The notes under the pieces were generated by a model. It was not told the origin of the DNA, ran no database searches, and saw only the letters and a list, made by a program, of their open reading frames with translations. A stretch of DNA of 56,399 nt from Selenomonadaceae bacterium (GTDB taxonomy: Bacteria > Bacillota > Negativicutes > Selenomonadales > Selenomonadaceae). Shown one piece after another: positions 39,001-48,822 of the stretch. The stretch lies in the NCBI GenBank assembly GCA_017484005.1, contig JAFUTY010000011.1, forward strand, positions 1 through 56,399, written 5' to 3'. The translations under genes and the position numbers were made by a program. Every line of letters starts with the position of its first letter. Position 1 is the stretch's first letter.

Positions 39001-39399
39001 ATGGCAATGACTGATCCTATCGCGGATATGCTTACGAGAATTCGCAATGCAAATTCCGTGCTGCATGATAAAGTCGAAATCCCCGGCTCGAAAATCAAAA
39101 CCGCCATCGCGGAAGTTCTCAAAGCCGAAGGTTTCATCAAAGACTATACCTTCACCGAGGACAATAAGCAGGGCATCATCACCGTCCTGCTGAAATATGG
39201 TCCAAAACGCGAAAAAGTTATCACCGGTATCAAGCGAATCTCTCGTCCAGGACTCAGAAAATATTCCAAGCATGCTGAACTTCCAAGAGTTCTCGGAGGT
39301 CTTGGAATCGCAATTATCTCCACATCCAAGGGGATTATGAGCGATAAACAAGCTCGCAAGGAAAGAGTCGGCGGCGAGGTTATCGCATACGTCTGGTGA
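39001..39399 (+). CDS. rpsH: 30S ribosomal protein S8
   Basis: 132 residues. [15 protein letters not shown] at the start and the C-terminal [18 protein letters not shown]. It binds helix 21 of 16S rRNA and in many bacteria represses spc translation near rplE. ATG 39001 follows AAAGGAGG. Confidence 0.96.
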   Translation: MAMTDPIADMLTRIRNANSVLHDKVEIPGSKIKTAIAEVLKAEGFIKDYTFTEDNKQGIITVLLKYGPKREKVITGIKRISRPGLRKYSKHAELPRVLGGLGIAIISTSKGIMSDKQARKERVGGEVIAYVW

Positions 39400-39425
39400 A
39401 AAGTTTTTCGTGGGAGGTGTAAGTT

Positions 39426-39977
39426 ATGTCCAGAATTGGTCGAGCACCTATTACGATTCCAGCCGGCGTCACCGTCGATGTCGATGCGAATAACAAGGTG
39501 GTCGTCAAGGGTCCAAAGGGAACTCTTTCCCGTGAGATCCGTCCGGAAATGAAAATAACCGTTGAAGGAAATGTCCTCACTGTGACACGTCCTTCCGATA
39601 ATAGACTCCATAGAAGTCTTCACGGTCTTTCGAGAACTTTGATCAATAACATGGTCGTTGGAGTTACCGAAGGATTCAAAAAAGATCTTGAGATCAACGG
39701 CGTCGGTTATCGCGCAGCTAAAGCTGGCAAAAATCTCAATCTTGCATTGGGATTCTCGCATCCAGTTATTGTCGAGCCGCCTGAAGGAATCTCATTCGAA
39801 GTTCCATCGCCAACCGCAATCCAAGTCATCGGAATCGATAAAGAATTGGTTGGAGCAGTTGCCGCAAAGATTCGCGGTTATCGCAAGCCTGAACCATATA
39901 AAGGCAAGGGAATCAAATACGCCGGCGAGCATATCCGTCGCAAGGAAGGTAAAGCTGGCGCGAAAGGTAAAAAATAA
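39426..39977 (+). CDS. rplF: 50S ribosomal protein L6
   Basis: 183 residues, two repeated domains. [18 protein letters not shown] and [20 protein letters not shown] are conserved; it lies at the factor-binding base. ATG with GGGAGGTG. Confidence 0.96.
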   Translation: MSRIGRAPITIPAGVTVDVDANNKVVVKGPKGTLSREIRPEMKITVEGNVLTVTRPSDNRLHRSLHGLSRTLINNMVVGVTEGFKKDLEINGVGYRAAKAGKNLNLALGFSHPVIVEPPEGISFEVPSPTAIQVIGIDKELVGAVAAKIRGYRKPEPYKGKGIKYAGEHIRRKEGKAGAKGKK

Positions 39978-39998
39978 TTTCGAAGGGAGTGAACTTCG

Positions 39999-40358
39999 TT
40001 GCTCGAAAAGCCGGATAAGAATAAATTGCGGAAGAAACGTCATCAAAGAATCCGTAATCACATCCACGGAACGGCAGAGCGTCCTCGTCTCAACGTCTTC
40101 CGGAGTCTGTCGAACATTTATGCTCAAATTATCGACGATGATAAGGGCATCACGCTCGTTGCGGCGAGTTCCAAAGATAAAGACTTCCAGGGCTATGGCG
40201 GAAATGTCGCAGCGGCTAAATTGGTCGGCGAATCTGTCGCTAAAAAAGCTCTCGAAAAGGGAATCACAACCGTCGTTTTCGATCGCGGCGGATATATCTA
40301 TCATGGACGCGTTGCAGCTCTAGCTGAAGGCGCGCGCGAAGCTGGATTAAAATTCTAA
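39999..40358 (+). CDS. rplR: 50S ribosomal protein L18
   Basis: 119 residues. [17 protein letters not shown] and [20 protein letters not shown] are standard; it carries 5S rRNA with L5. TTG start after AAGGGAGTG. Confidence 0.95.
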   Translation: MLEKPDKNKLRKKRHQRIRNHIHGTAERPRLNVFRSLSNIYAQIIDDDKGITLVAASSKDKDFQGYGGNVAAAKLVGESVAKKALEKGITTVVFDRGGYIYHGRVAALAEGAREAGLKF

Positions 40359-40379
40359 TCCTAGAAAGGAGGAACAATT

Positions 40380-40901
40380 TTGCCAAGACCACAAGATCGT
40401 CGTCGGAACGCTGAAACTGAAGCTCCGGAATACGAAGAGAAAGTCGTCTACATCAATCGCGTCGCGAAAGTTGTCAAAGGCGGACGTCGATTCTCATTCA
40501 GCGCGCTCGTCGTCGTTGGAAATAAAAAAGGACGCGTTGGAGTTGGACTCGGAAAAGCAGCTGAAGTTTCCGAAGCAATTCGCAAAGGCGTCGATGATGC
40601 TAAAAAACATCTCACCAATATCGTTTTGAAAGATCGCTCAATCCCTCACGAGATGCTCGGAGTTTTTGGAGCGGGACGAGTTCTATTAAAACCAGCGGCA
40701 AAAGGAACTGGAGTCATTGCAGGAGGTCCAGCGCGTGCAGTGTTGGAACTTGCAGGAGTTCATGACATCCTCACAAAATCTCTCGGTTCTTCGAATCCAA
40801 ATAACATGGTTCGCGCAACTATGGAAGGCTTGAAACAACTCAAGAGTGCTGAAGTTGTCGCAGAACTTCGTGGCAAATCTGTCGCGGAACTTTTTAGTTG
40901 A
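40380..40901 (+). CDS. rpsE: 30S ribosomal protein S5
   Basis: 173 residues. [20 protein letters not shown] and [17 protein letters not shown] identify it; spectinomycin contacts lie in the first of these. TTG start with AAAGGAGG. Confidence 0.96.
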   Translation: MPRPQDRRRNAETEAPEYEEKVVYINRVAKVVKGGRRFSFSALVVVGNKKGRVGVGLGKAAEVSEAIRKGVDDAKKHLTNIVLKDRSIPHEMLGVFGAGRVLLKPAAKGTGVIAGGPARAVLELAGVHDILTKSLGSSNPNNMVRATMEGLKQLKSAEVVAELRGKSVAELFS

Positions 40902-40915
40902 AAGGAGTGAACGAA

Positions 40916-41101
40916 ATGGCTAAAGTGAAAGTCACGCTCGTTCGTTCCCTCATCGGTCGTCCGGAAACGCAGCGTAAAACTGTTCATTCGCTCGGATTGT
41001 ATAAAACCAATTCGACAAATGTTCTTCCGGATAATCCATGCATTCGCGGACAGATTCACAAGGTTCGTCATCTTGTGAAAGCCGAAACTGTCGAAGAATA
41101 A
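40916..41101 (+). CDS. rpmD: 50S ribosomal protein L30
   Basis: 61 residues. [28 protein letters not shown] and [10 protein letters not shown] are typical. ATG 40916 with AAAGGAG; an upstream TTG at 40898 lies on the rpsE stop and is rejected. Confidence 0.94.
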   Translation: MAKVKVTLVRSLIGRPETQRKTVHSLGLYKTNSTNVLPDNPCIRGQIHKVRHLVKAETVEE

Positions 41102-41124
41102 TTCGAGAAAGGAGGAAATCTCCG

Positions 41125-41634
41125 ATGAAACTTCATGAGCTTGCACCAACTCCCGGCTCTCGAAAGGAACGCACAAGAGTCGGTCGCGGAATTGGTTCTG
41201 GACTTGGAAAAACTTCCGGACGCGGTCACAAAGGACAAAAAGCTCGCTCAGGCGGCGGAGTTCGTCCAGGATTTGAAGGCGGTCAAATGCCTTTGTATCG
41301 TCGACTTCCAAAACGTGGATTCAAAAATGTTTTGGCTAAACAATACGTCGTTGTGAATCTCAAAACTCTCGAGCTGAAATATGAATCCGGCGAAGTTGTC
41401 GATGAATCAACTCTCAAAGAAAAAGGAATCGTTTCAAATGCTCGCGATGGAATTCGAATCCTCGGCGACGTTGGCGATGGAGATTTCACTAAAAAACTCA
41501 CTGTGAAAGTTAAAGGCATTTCCAAATCCGCTAAAGAGAAAATCGAGGCGGCGGGTGGATCTGTCGAAATTATCCCTGAGAAAAAATTCGTGAATCCGCC
41601 GAAAAAATATCCAGGTTCTCCTGAGGTGAGCTAA
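41125..41634 (+). CDS. rplO: 50S ribosomal protein L15
   Basis: 169 residues, about 20 longer than usual because of a C-terminal extension ([19 protein letters not shown]). The glycine-rich start [20 protein letters not shown] is intact. ATG 41125 with AAAGGAGG. secY starts directly after the stop. Confidence 0.95.
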   Translation: MKLHELAPTPGSRKERTRVGRGIGSGLGKTSGRGHKGQKARSGGGVRPGFEGGQMPLYRRLPKRGFKNVLAKQYVVVNLKTLELKYESGEVVDESTLKEKGIVSNARDGIRILGDVGDGDFTKKLTVKVKGISKSAKEKIEAAGGSVEIIPEKKFVNPPKKYPGSPEVS

Positions 41635-42891
41635 TTGCTTGCCGCGCTTTCCAATATCACAAAAATTCCGGAACTGCGTGACAGAATCATTTTTACGCTG
41701 ATAATGTTCGCAGTCTTCCGGATGGGAACTCACATCCCTGTTCCTGGCGTTGATCCGTCAGCGATCGAGCAGCTTTTCAATAATGGAACACTCTTCGGTC
41801 TGCTCGATCTTTTCTCTGGCGGAGCATTTTCCAAATTCTCGATTTTCGCGATGAGCATCACTCCATATATCAACGCCGCGATTATCATGCAGCTCCTCAC
41901 CGTTGTCATTCCAACTCTTGAACAATGGTCAAAGGAAGGCATGGAAGGTCATAAGAAGACGACAAAAGTCACTCGACAGTTGACAGTTGTGCTTGCATTC
42001 TTTCAAGCTATTGGAATGTCGATTGGATTGAGGCAGGCAGTGTTGAATCCAAATCCGGTGAATATTTTGATCATCGCTATCACTCTCACAGCCGGAACAG
42101 TTTTTCTGATGTGGCTCGGTGAACAAATTACAGCATATGGCGTCGGCAATGGAATTTCTCTGATAATTTTCGCTGGAATTGTTGCCGCGCTTCCAAAAAA
42201 TATCGGGATCATTTACAGCTATGTTCAAGCCGGAACGATTAATCTTTTCAGTGTTGTGCTGTTTGGATTGATTGCGCTCGCGATGATTGTCTTTGTCATT
42301 TTCGTTGAAACTGGATTCCGTCGAATTCCAATTTCATACACAAAGCGAATCGTCGGCTCGAGAGCATATGGCGGTCATTCAAGTCATATCCCGCTGAAAG
42401 TCAATCAAGCCGGAGTTATCCCGATCATTTTTGCATCGTCAGTTCTGATGTTCCCAATCACAATCGTTCAATTCATCGATCTTCCATGGGCTAGAACTGC
42501 CGCGACTTATCTCGAATGGGGATCGCCATTGCAAACGACTCTCTACGTTCTGCTGATCATTTTCTTCACTTACTTCTATACAGCAGTCACAGTGAAAATT
42601 CCAGATATGGCAGACAATCTTAAAAAATACGGCGGTTTTGTTCCAGGAATTCGTCCTGGGCAGCCGACGGCTGATTATATCGATTTTGTTTTGACGCGAA
42701 TCACTTTAGCCGGCTCGATCTTTTTAGCATTCATCGCGGTGCTTCCAAATTTGATCGCTGGAGCAACTCACATCGATGGAGTTTATTTCGGCGGGACAGC
42801 TCTTCTGATTGTCGTGAGCGTTGCACTTCATACGATGAAACAAATCGAGGGCATGGTTGTCATGCGTCATTACGAAGGATTCATGAAGTAA
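41635..42891 (+). CDS. secY: Preprotein translocase subunit SecY
   Basis: 418 residues, about ten membrane segments. FRMGTHIPVPGVDP follows the first loop; the cytosolic loop with FRRIPISYTKR binds SecA or the ribosome. It forms the protein-conducting channel with SecE and SecG. The start is a TTG immediately after the rplO stop (TAATTG), with GAGGTGAG inside the end of rplO. Confidence 0.96.
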   Translation: MLAALSNITKIPELRDRIIFTLIMFAVFRMGTHIPVPGVDPSAIEQLFNNGTLFGLLDLFSGGAFSKFSIFAMSITPYINAAIIMQLLTVVIPTLEQWSKEGMEGHKKTTKVTRQLTVVLAFFQAIGMSIGLRQAVLNPNPVNILIIAITLTAGTVFLMWLGEQITAYGVGNGISLIIFAGIVAALPKNIGIIYSYVQAGTINLFSVVLFGLIALAMIVFVIFVETGFRRIPISYTKRIVGSRAYGGHSSHIPLKVNQAGVIPIIFASSVLMFPITIVQFIDLPWARTAATYLEWGSPLQTTLYVLLIIFFTYFYTAVTVKIPDMADNLKKYGGFVPGIRPGQPTADYIDFVLTRITLAGSIFLAFIAVLPNLIAGATHIDGVYFGGTALLIVVSVALHTMKQIEGMVVMRHYEGFMK

Positions 42892-43563
<672 letters not shown>

Positions 43564-43575
43564 GGGAAGTGCAGT

Positions 43576-43794
43576 ATGTCCAAACAAGACGTTATTGAAG
43601 TCGAGGGGAAGGTCATCGAGGCACTTCCAAATGCAGTTTTTAAAGTCGAGCTCGAAAATGGTCATGTCGTTTTAGCGCATGTCTCCGGAAAGATTCGCAT
43701 GAATTTCATTCGAATTCTGCCGGGCGATAGAGTCACAATCGAGCTGACTCCATATGATCTCTCCCGCGGGAGAATCACATATCGTTTCAAGTGA
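43576..43794 (+). CDS. infA: Translation initiation factor IF-1
   Basis: 72 residues with an OB fold. [20 protein letters not shown] and [18 protein letters not shown] are nearly invariant in the family. It blocks the A site during initiation. GGGAAGTG precedes ATG, twelve bases after adk. Confidence 0.96.
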   Translation: MSKQDVIEVEGKVIEALPNAVFKVELENGHVVLAHVSGKIRMNFIRILPGDRVTIELTPYDLSRGRITYRFK

Positions 43795-43805
43795 GGAGAA
43801 TTTCT

Positions 43806-43919
43806 ATGAAAGTTCGCCCATCGGTCAAACGCATTTGCGAAAAATGCAAAATCATCAAACGCAAAGGTCGCGTCATGGTGATTTGCGAAAATCCAAAACA
43901 TAAACAGCGTCAAGGCTGA
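43806..43919 (+). CDS. rpmJ: 50S ribosomal protein L36, zinc type
   Basis: 37 residues. [20 protein letters not shown] and [12 protein letters not shown] supply Cys, Cys, Cys and His for zinc. ATG 43806 has GAGGAG upstream and lies 11 bases after infA. Confidence 0.95.
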   Translation: MKVRPSVKRICEKCKIIKRKGRVMVICENPKHKQRQG

Positions 43920-43944
43920 GCACTTCAAGGAAGGAGGAAATTTC

Positions 43945-44319
43945 ATGGCACGTATTGCTGGTGTAGATCTGCCACGTGATAAGAGAATTGAGATCGCGCT
44001 GACTTATATCTACGGAATCGGTCTCAAAACTTCGCAAAATCTTTTGGCAAAAACTGGAGTTAATCCTGACACTCGCACAAAAGATCTCACGGATGATGAA
44101 GTTGTAAAACTTCGTGATGCTATCGAGCATAACGTTGTTGTCGAAGGAGATCTTCGCCGCGACGTTCAGATGGATATCAAGCGGCTCGTTGATATCGGCT
44201 GCTACCGTGGACGCCGTCACCGTCTCGGTCTCCCCGTCCGTGGACAGAATACCAAGAATAACGCGCGGACTCGTAAAGGTCCGAAAAAACTCGTCCAGGG
44301 CAAGAAGAAAGAATCTTGA
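43945..44319 (+). CDS. rpsM: 30S ribosomal protein S13
   Basis: 124 residues. [20 protein letters not shown] and the C-terminal [18 protein letters not shown], the tail that touches tRNA. ATG follows AAGGAGG. A strong terminator comes 10 bases after the stop. Confidence 0.96.
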   Translation: MARIAGVDLPRDKRIEIALTYIYGIGLKTSQNLLAKTGVNPDTRTKDLTDDEVVKLRDAIEHNVVVEGDLRRDVQMDIKRLVDIGCYRGRRHRLGLPVRGQNTKNNARTRKGPKKLVQGKKKES

Positions 44320-44329
44320 TCAAATTTCG

Positions 44330-44359
44330 CGTGACGATTCGCTCGTCACGATTTTTTTT
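44330..44359 (+). terminator. Intrinsic terminator inside the alpha operon, between rpsM and rpsK
   Basis: CGTGACGA (44330-44337) and TCGTCACG (44343-44350) form a perfect 8-bp GC-containing stem with a TTCGC loop, followed by eight T (44352-44359). It is the only strong terminator between rpsJ and the end of rplQ. Confidence 0.85.
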
Positions 44360-44391
44360 GATCGATCAATTTCTGAGGAGGTAGTATCACG

Positions 44392-44784
44392 GTGGCAGTT
44401 AAAAAAACCGTCCGAACCAAGAAAAAGGCTCGCAAGAATATCGAGTATGGCGTCGCACATATCAGTTCGACGTTCAACAATACAATCGTCACTCTCACCG
44501 ATAAAGCCGGCAACGCGATTTCATGGGCCAGCGCAGGTGGATTAGGATTCCGCGGCTCAAGAAAATCCACTCCATTCGCTGCTCAAATGGCTGCTGAAAC
44601 TGCGGCAAAAGCTGCAATGGAACATGGTCTCCGTCAAGTTGAAGTCTACGTCAAAGGTCCTGGAGCTGGTAGAGAAGCTGCAATTCGCTCACTGCAAGCA
44701 ACTGGACTCGAGGTCAATATGATCAAAGACGTGACTCCAATTCCTCATAATGGATGCCGTCCGCCAAAACGCCGCAGAGTCTGA
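44392..44784 (+). CDS. rpsK: 30S ribosomal protein S11
   Basis: 130 residues. [20 protein letters not shown] and [14 protein letters not shown] are hallmarks; it lies on the platform near the mRNA exit. GTG start with GAGGAGGTAG. Confidence 0.96.
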   Translation: MAVKKTVRTKKKARKNIEYGVAHISSTFNNTIVTLTDKAGNAISWASAGGLGFRGSRKSTPFAAQMAAETAAKAAMEHGLRQVEVYVKGPGAGREAAIRSLQATGLEVNMIKDVTPIPHNGCRPPKRRRV

Positions 44785-44803
44785 TTGAAGGAGGGATTTT
44801 TTT

Positions 44804-45421
44804 ATGGCAATTGATCGAGTTCCCGCGATGAAACGCTGCCGTGCCCTCGATATCGCACCAGCAGTTATCGGACGTCGTGCTAAAGAGAAAAAAAATGACA
44901 GCCGCGGTGGTCAGCAGCAGCGTCGCAATACAAAAAAAGTTTCTGAATATGGAATGCAGCTCAAGGAAAAACAAAAAGCTAAATTCATCTATGGAGTTCT
45001 TGAGCGTCAATTCCATGGCTATTATGAGAAAGCTAAAAAGATGCCTGGAGTCACTGGTGAAAATCTGTTGAATTTGCTCGAACGCCGAATCGATAACGTC
45101 ATTTTCAGACTTGGATTCGCTAATACCCGTCGTCAAGCTCGCCAAATCGTGACTCACGGGCATATCCTCGTCAATGGAAAACGAGTCAACATTCCATCGG
45201 CACTCGTTAGAACTGGCGACGTTATCACTGTCTCGGAAAAATCTCAATCGAATACACTTTTCAAGGCTCTCAAAGAGACGAAGAATGCTCTCACTGCACC
45301 GGCATGGCTTGAATCGAATCAAGATCAGCTCAAAGGCACGGTTTTGAGACTTCCAACTCGCGAAGATAGCCGTGATATTCCTGTCAATGAGCAGTCCATC
45401 GTCGAATTGTACTCGCGTTGA
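44804..45421 (+). CDS. rpsD: 30S ribosomal protein S4, non-zinc type
   Basis: 205 residues. The N-terminal Cys cluster of many homologues is reduced to one Cys, so zinc is not bound. [19 protein letters not shown] and the S4 domain ([19 protein letters not shown]) are clear. It is a primary 16S rRNA binder and often a repressor of its own operon. AAGGAGG precedes ATG. Confidence 0.95.
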   Translation: MAIDRVPAMKRCRALDIAPAVIGRRAKEKKNDSRGGQQQRRNTKKVSEYGMQLKEKQKAKFIYGVLERQFHGYYEKAKKMPGVTGENLLNLLERRIDNVIFRLGFANTRRQARQIVTHGHILVNGKRVNIPSALVRTGDVITVSEKSQSNTLFKALKETKNALTAPAWLESNQDQLKGTVLRLPTREDSRDIPVNEQSIVELYSR

Positions 45422-45463
45422 TCTTTCGTTAATGTTGATCTCGAGCTTCAAAGGAGTAATGCT

Positions 45464-46432
45464 ATGATAGAAATGGAAAAACCAAAGATCGAGATTGCAG
45501 AACTTAGCGAAGATGGTCGCTATGGGAGATTTGTTTGCGAGCCGCTTGAGCGTGGATATGGCACGACGTTTGGAAATTCTCTTCGTCGAATGCTGCTTTC
45601 ATCACTCGAGGGCGCGGCAGTCACATCGATTAAAGTCGAGGGAGTTCTCCATGAATTTTCGACAATCGAGGGCGTTCGCGATGATGTCACGAACATCGTT
45701 TTGAACATCAAGCAACTCTGTCTGAGAATGCTCGGCGACGATGATAAATCGATGATCGCTATCGATGTTGACGGTGAAAAAGAAGTCACTGGTGCAGATG
45801 TCATTTGTCCCGAAAATATTGAAGTTTTGAATCCAGATCTTCATATTGCGACGCTCAACGAGGATGGGCATTTGCATATTGAAATGAGTGTTGCGCGCGG
45901 ACGTGGATATATTCCTGCCGAAAAAAATAAGCGCGAGGGAGATCCAATCGGAACAATTCCAATTGATTCTCTATTCTCGCCAGTCGAGCGCGTCAATTAT
46001 CGAGTCGAACAAACTCGCGTCGGAAATGTCACAGATTACGATCGATTGATTCTTGAAGTTTGGACGAATGGAACTATCAAGCCGGAAGAAGCTGTTTCCA
46101 GAGCTGCATCGATTCTCGTCGTGCATTTGAAACTGTTTCAAAACATCGATGGGCTTGCAGTTGAACCTGAAGAGCCCGTTCAAACTTTCGTTGAAGAAGT
46201 CGATGATACCGCGTCAAAAACTCTCGAAATGACAATTGAAGATCTCGATTTGTCGGTTAGATCGTTTAATTGTTTGAAACGCGCAGGAATTCACACGGTC
46301 GGAGATCTTGTCGAAAAGACGGAAGATGAAATGATGCGTGTGAGAAATCTCGGGCGCAAATCTCTCGAAGAAGTCAAAAAGAAACTCGATGAACTCAATT
46401 TGACGCTGAAAAAGAATGATTATGAAATTTGA
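45464..46432 (+). CDS. rpoA: RNA polymerase alpha subunit
   Basis: 322 residues. The N-terminal dimerisation domain ([20 protein letters not shown]) and the C-terminal domain (about 245-315; [33 protein letters not shown]) are complete. AAAGGAG precedes ATG 45464. Confidence 0.97.
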   Translation: MIEMEKPKIEIAELSEDGRYGRFVCEPLERGYGTTFGNSLRRMLLSSLEGAAVTSIKVEGVLHEFSTIEGVRDDVTNIVLNIKQLCLRMLGDDDKSMIAIDVDGEKEVTGADVICPENIEVLNPDLHIATLNEDGHLHIEMSVARGRGYIPAEKNKREGDPIGTIPIDSLFSPVERVNYRVEQTRVGNVTDYDRLILEVWTNGTIKPEEAVSRAASILVVHLKLFQNIDGLAVEPEEPVQTFVEEVDDTASKTLEMTIEDLDLSVRSFNCLKRAGIHTVGDLVEKTEDEMMRVRNLGRKSLEEVKKKLDELNLTLKKNDYEI

Positions 46433-46447
46433 ACTGGAGGTGAGAGC

Positions 46448-46834
46448 ATGAGCCACAGAAAATTGGGTCGCGCGAGTGCTCCTCGGAAAGCTCTTTTCCG
46501 GAGTCTGCTCTCCGCGCTCTTCACTCACGATAGAATCGAAACGACTGAAACTCGTGCGAAGGAATTGAGAAAATTCGCCGATAAAGTCGTGACGCTCGCT
46601 AAAGCTGGAGATCTTTCTTCACGCAGAAGAGCGATTGTCATGGTTGGCGATAAAAAAGCTGTTCACAAAGTTTTTGAAGAGGCATCGACGAAATTCGCAA
46701 GCCGCAATAGTGGATACACCAGAATTTATAAACTCAATCCACGCCGCGGAGATGCTGCTCCAATGGCGTTGATCGAATTGGTCAAAGATGACGCTCAAGC
46801 ATCTAAACCAGAGACTGAAACTAAATCTGAGTAA
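46448..46834 (+). CDS. rplQ: 50S ribosomal protein L17
   Basis: 128 residues. HRKLGRASAPRKALFRSLLS and the C-terminal YTRIYKLNPRRGDAAPMALI are standard. GGAGGTGAG precedes ATG. Last gene of the supercluster. Confidence 0.96.
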   Translation: MSHRKLGRASAPRKALFRSLLSALFTHDRIETTETRAKELRKFADKVVTLAKAGDLSSRRRAIVMVGDKKAVHKVFEEASTKFASRNSGYTRIYKLNPRRGDAAPMALIELVKDDAQASKPETETKSE

Positions 46835-46856
46835 AAATTTCTGAATCGGAAATAGA

Positions 46857-46897
46857 AAAGATCCATCGATCGAAGTTGATCGGTGGATCTTTTTTTA
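46857..46897 (+). terminator. Terminator of the ribosomal supercluster
   Basis: Fifteen-base arms 46857-46871 and 46878-46892 with one G-U wobble in plus-strand RNA, then a run of T. Confidence 0.88.
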
Positions 46898-47017
46898 GTT
46901 CGGAAAAAATCGATTAACTTTTTTTATTAACGCAGATAGTTTGCATGAAGGAAAATTCAAAATCAATTTAGAAAAATGCATTAAATATTTAACTTCAATA
47001 ATAGGCAGGTGAAAATT

Positions 47018-48754
47018 TTGGGAAACCTATCTATCACTCAAAAGCTGGTTGGTGCATTTGGATTGATTTTTATCTTCATCGCAAGCTTCGGACTTTATAT
47101 TTTATTCGCGTTCAATGCACTCAGCAGCGATCGGACAAATGTTCGAGACTGGCTCGATTCAACAATCGTCGTTCAAAAAATCGCGCGAGATATCGATGAT
47201 GTTCAACAGGCGATTCATGTTCGCGCGGCAACACTTGGAACTCCAGTCGAAGGACAATGGAAAACTCGGCAAATCGATATCATTCAAGCTCTCGACAATC
47301 GATTCACTCGGTATCAACAGATTCTTAACGAGACAACTTACGAGGATGAATCGGAACGCCAGCATGATCTCGCGATTCTCAACAATGAATTGCAGGTTTG
47401 GCAGAATTACAAATCGCAGGTTGAAAGTCTTGAACCATTTTTCTTGGCAAATGATCGAGCGCAAATCGATTCAATTCTCAACAATGGAATCGAGGATGCA
47501 TTTGCAAAGCTCAACGAAGCGATGAATGCAGATGCGGAAGAATGTGAAAAGGGAATCACTCAAGCGGCGGATGAATCTGAGCAGACCTTTGCAGATTTCG
47601 AAAGTTTCATCCATGTTTTGGGAATCATTGTCGCGGCGATTTTAGCTTTTGTCGTCATAATTTTGTATTTCCTTGTCACGAACATTCGAAATTCAGTGAC
47701 TCAAATCGTTGAAGTGACTGAACTTGCGGCGCATGGAGATTTGACTCACACCGTTTTCAGTAATTCGACAGATGAATTTGGAACAATCGCGGGACAATTC
47801 AATGAAATGATGAAAAACATGCGGCGAGCTCTTGGAAAAGTTCAGACAGCAGCACAGCAGGTTTCAGATTCAGCCGGCAAAGTGAAATCGAGCGCGGATC
47901 AATCGGAACAATTAATCGCAAATGTCGCGTCGTCAGTCACAGATGCCGCGGAACATACAGCGGATCAAAAATCGGCACTGCATGAAACTGAAGAGCGAGT
48001 CAAGGAAATCGAGCACAGCATCGAGGCGTCGATTCGCGCGATGAAATCTGGACTTGAAAGTGTCCAGCGAACAGCTGATTATGCATCGCAGGGAAATGAA
48101 ACTGCAAATCTCACAGTTCATCAAATCAATGAAATCTCAGTATCACTCAAAGACGCAGGCAAAATTGTTCACGAATTAGGCGAGAATTCAAAACAGATCG
48201 GCTCGATTGTCGAAGCGATTTCAAGCATTGCGGAACAGACAAATCTTTTAGCTTTGAACGCGGCAATCGAGGCAGCTCGAGCAGGCGAGGCTGGTCGAGG
48301 ATTTGCAGTTGTCGCCGATGAAGTTAGAAAGCTCGCGGAAGAATCTCAAAACTCGGTTCAAAAAATCGGTGATATCGTTGGAAAAATTCAAGAAACTACT
48401 GAACGTGCAGTTTTCACGATGCAATCAAGTCTCGAAAAAGTTGAATCCGGTCGCGAAAATGTTGAGGCAACTGGAAAATCTTTCCATGAAATTGTGAGCA
48501 TGATTCAAACGGCGGAAGAAAATTCGCGTCAAGTTATGCAAACGATTGACAGTCTTCGCGCACCGGTTGCAGATATCGTGAATCGCGCGGAAAAAATGTC
48601 GACGATGTCTGCTGATATCTCGAGCAAAATGGAATCGATTTCAATTGCGACGGCAGATCAAGCGGCGAAAGTTGTCGAAATTTCTGATAGCAGCGGCAGT
48701 TTGAACGATCTCTCGCAAAATCTCAAAAATACTGTTCATGAATTCAAACTCTGA
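47018..48754 (+). CDS. Methyl-accepting chemotaxis protein
   Basis: 578 residues. A membrane helix near 10-30, a helical ligand-binding domain outside the membrane (about 35-200, 4HB-like), a second helix near 207-228, a HAMP domain (about 228-285), then a long signalling coiled coil whose tip is [19 protein letters not shown], with [16 protein letters not shown] after it. The ligand is unknown. TTG 47018 lies six bases from AGGTG; GTG 47009 is an alternative but sits on it. No sigma-28 promoter was convincing. It ends in its own terminator. Confidence 0.93.
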   Translation: MGNLSITQKLVGAFGLIFIFIASFGLYILFAFNALSSDRTNVRDWLDSTIVVQKIARDIDDVQQAIHVRAATLGTPVEGQWKTRQIDIIQALDNRFTRYQQILNETTYEDESERQHDLAILNNELQVWQNYKSQVESLEPFFLANDRAQIDSILNNGIEDAFAKLNEAMNADAEECEKGITQAADESEQTFADFESFIHVLGIIVAAILAFVVIILYFLVTNIRNSVTQIVEVTELAAHGDLTHTVFSNSTDEFGTIAGQFNEMMKNMRRALGKVQTAAQQVSDSAGKVKSSADQSEQLIANVASSVTDAAEHTADQKSALHETEERVKEIEHSIEASIRAMKSGLESVQRTADYASQGNETANLTVHQINEISVSLKDAGKIVHELGENSKQIGSIVEAISSIAEQTNLLALNAAIEAARAGEAGRGFAVVADEVRKLAEESQNSVQKIGDIVGKIQETTERAVFTMQSSLEKVESGRENVEATGKSFHEIVSMIQTAEENSRQVMQTIDSLRAPVADIVNRAEKMSTMSADISSKMESISIATADQAAKVVEISDSSGSLNDLSQNLKNTVHEFKL

Positions 48755-48771
48755 TTGAGAATGAATTTTTG

Positions 48772-48805
48772 CTCCTCTGTCGAAGAGATGGAGGAGTCTT
48801 TTTTT
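48772..48805 (+). terminator. Terminator after the chemoreceptor
   Basis: CTCCTC (48772-48777) and GAGGAG (48791-48796) stem, then TC and seven T. The ribosome site of the next gene begins about 5 bases later. Confidence 0.65.
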
Positions 48806-48822
48806 GTTCGGGAGGAATTTTT

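Noticed and set aside
46900..47017. Possible flagellar sigma-28 promoter before the chemoreceptor
   Set aside because: A TAAC...GCAGATAG-like string exists, but neither element nor spacing fits the TAAA-N15-GCCGATAA consensus well enough.
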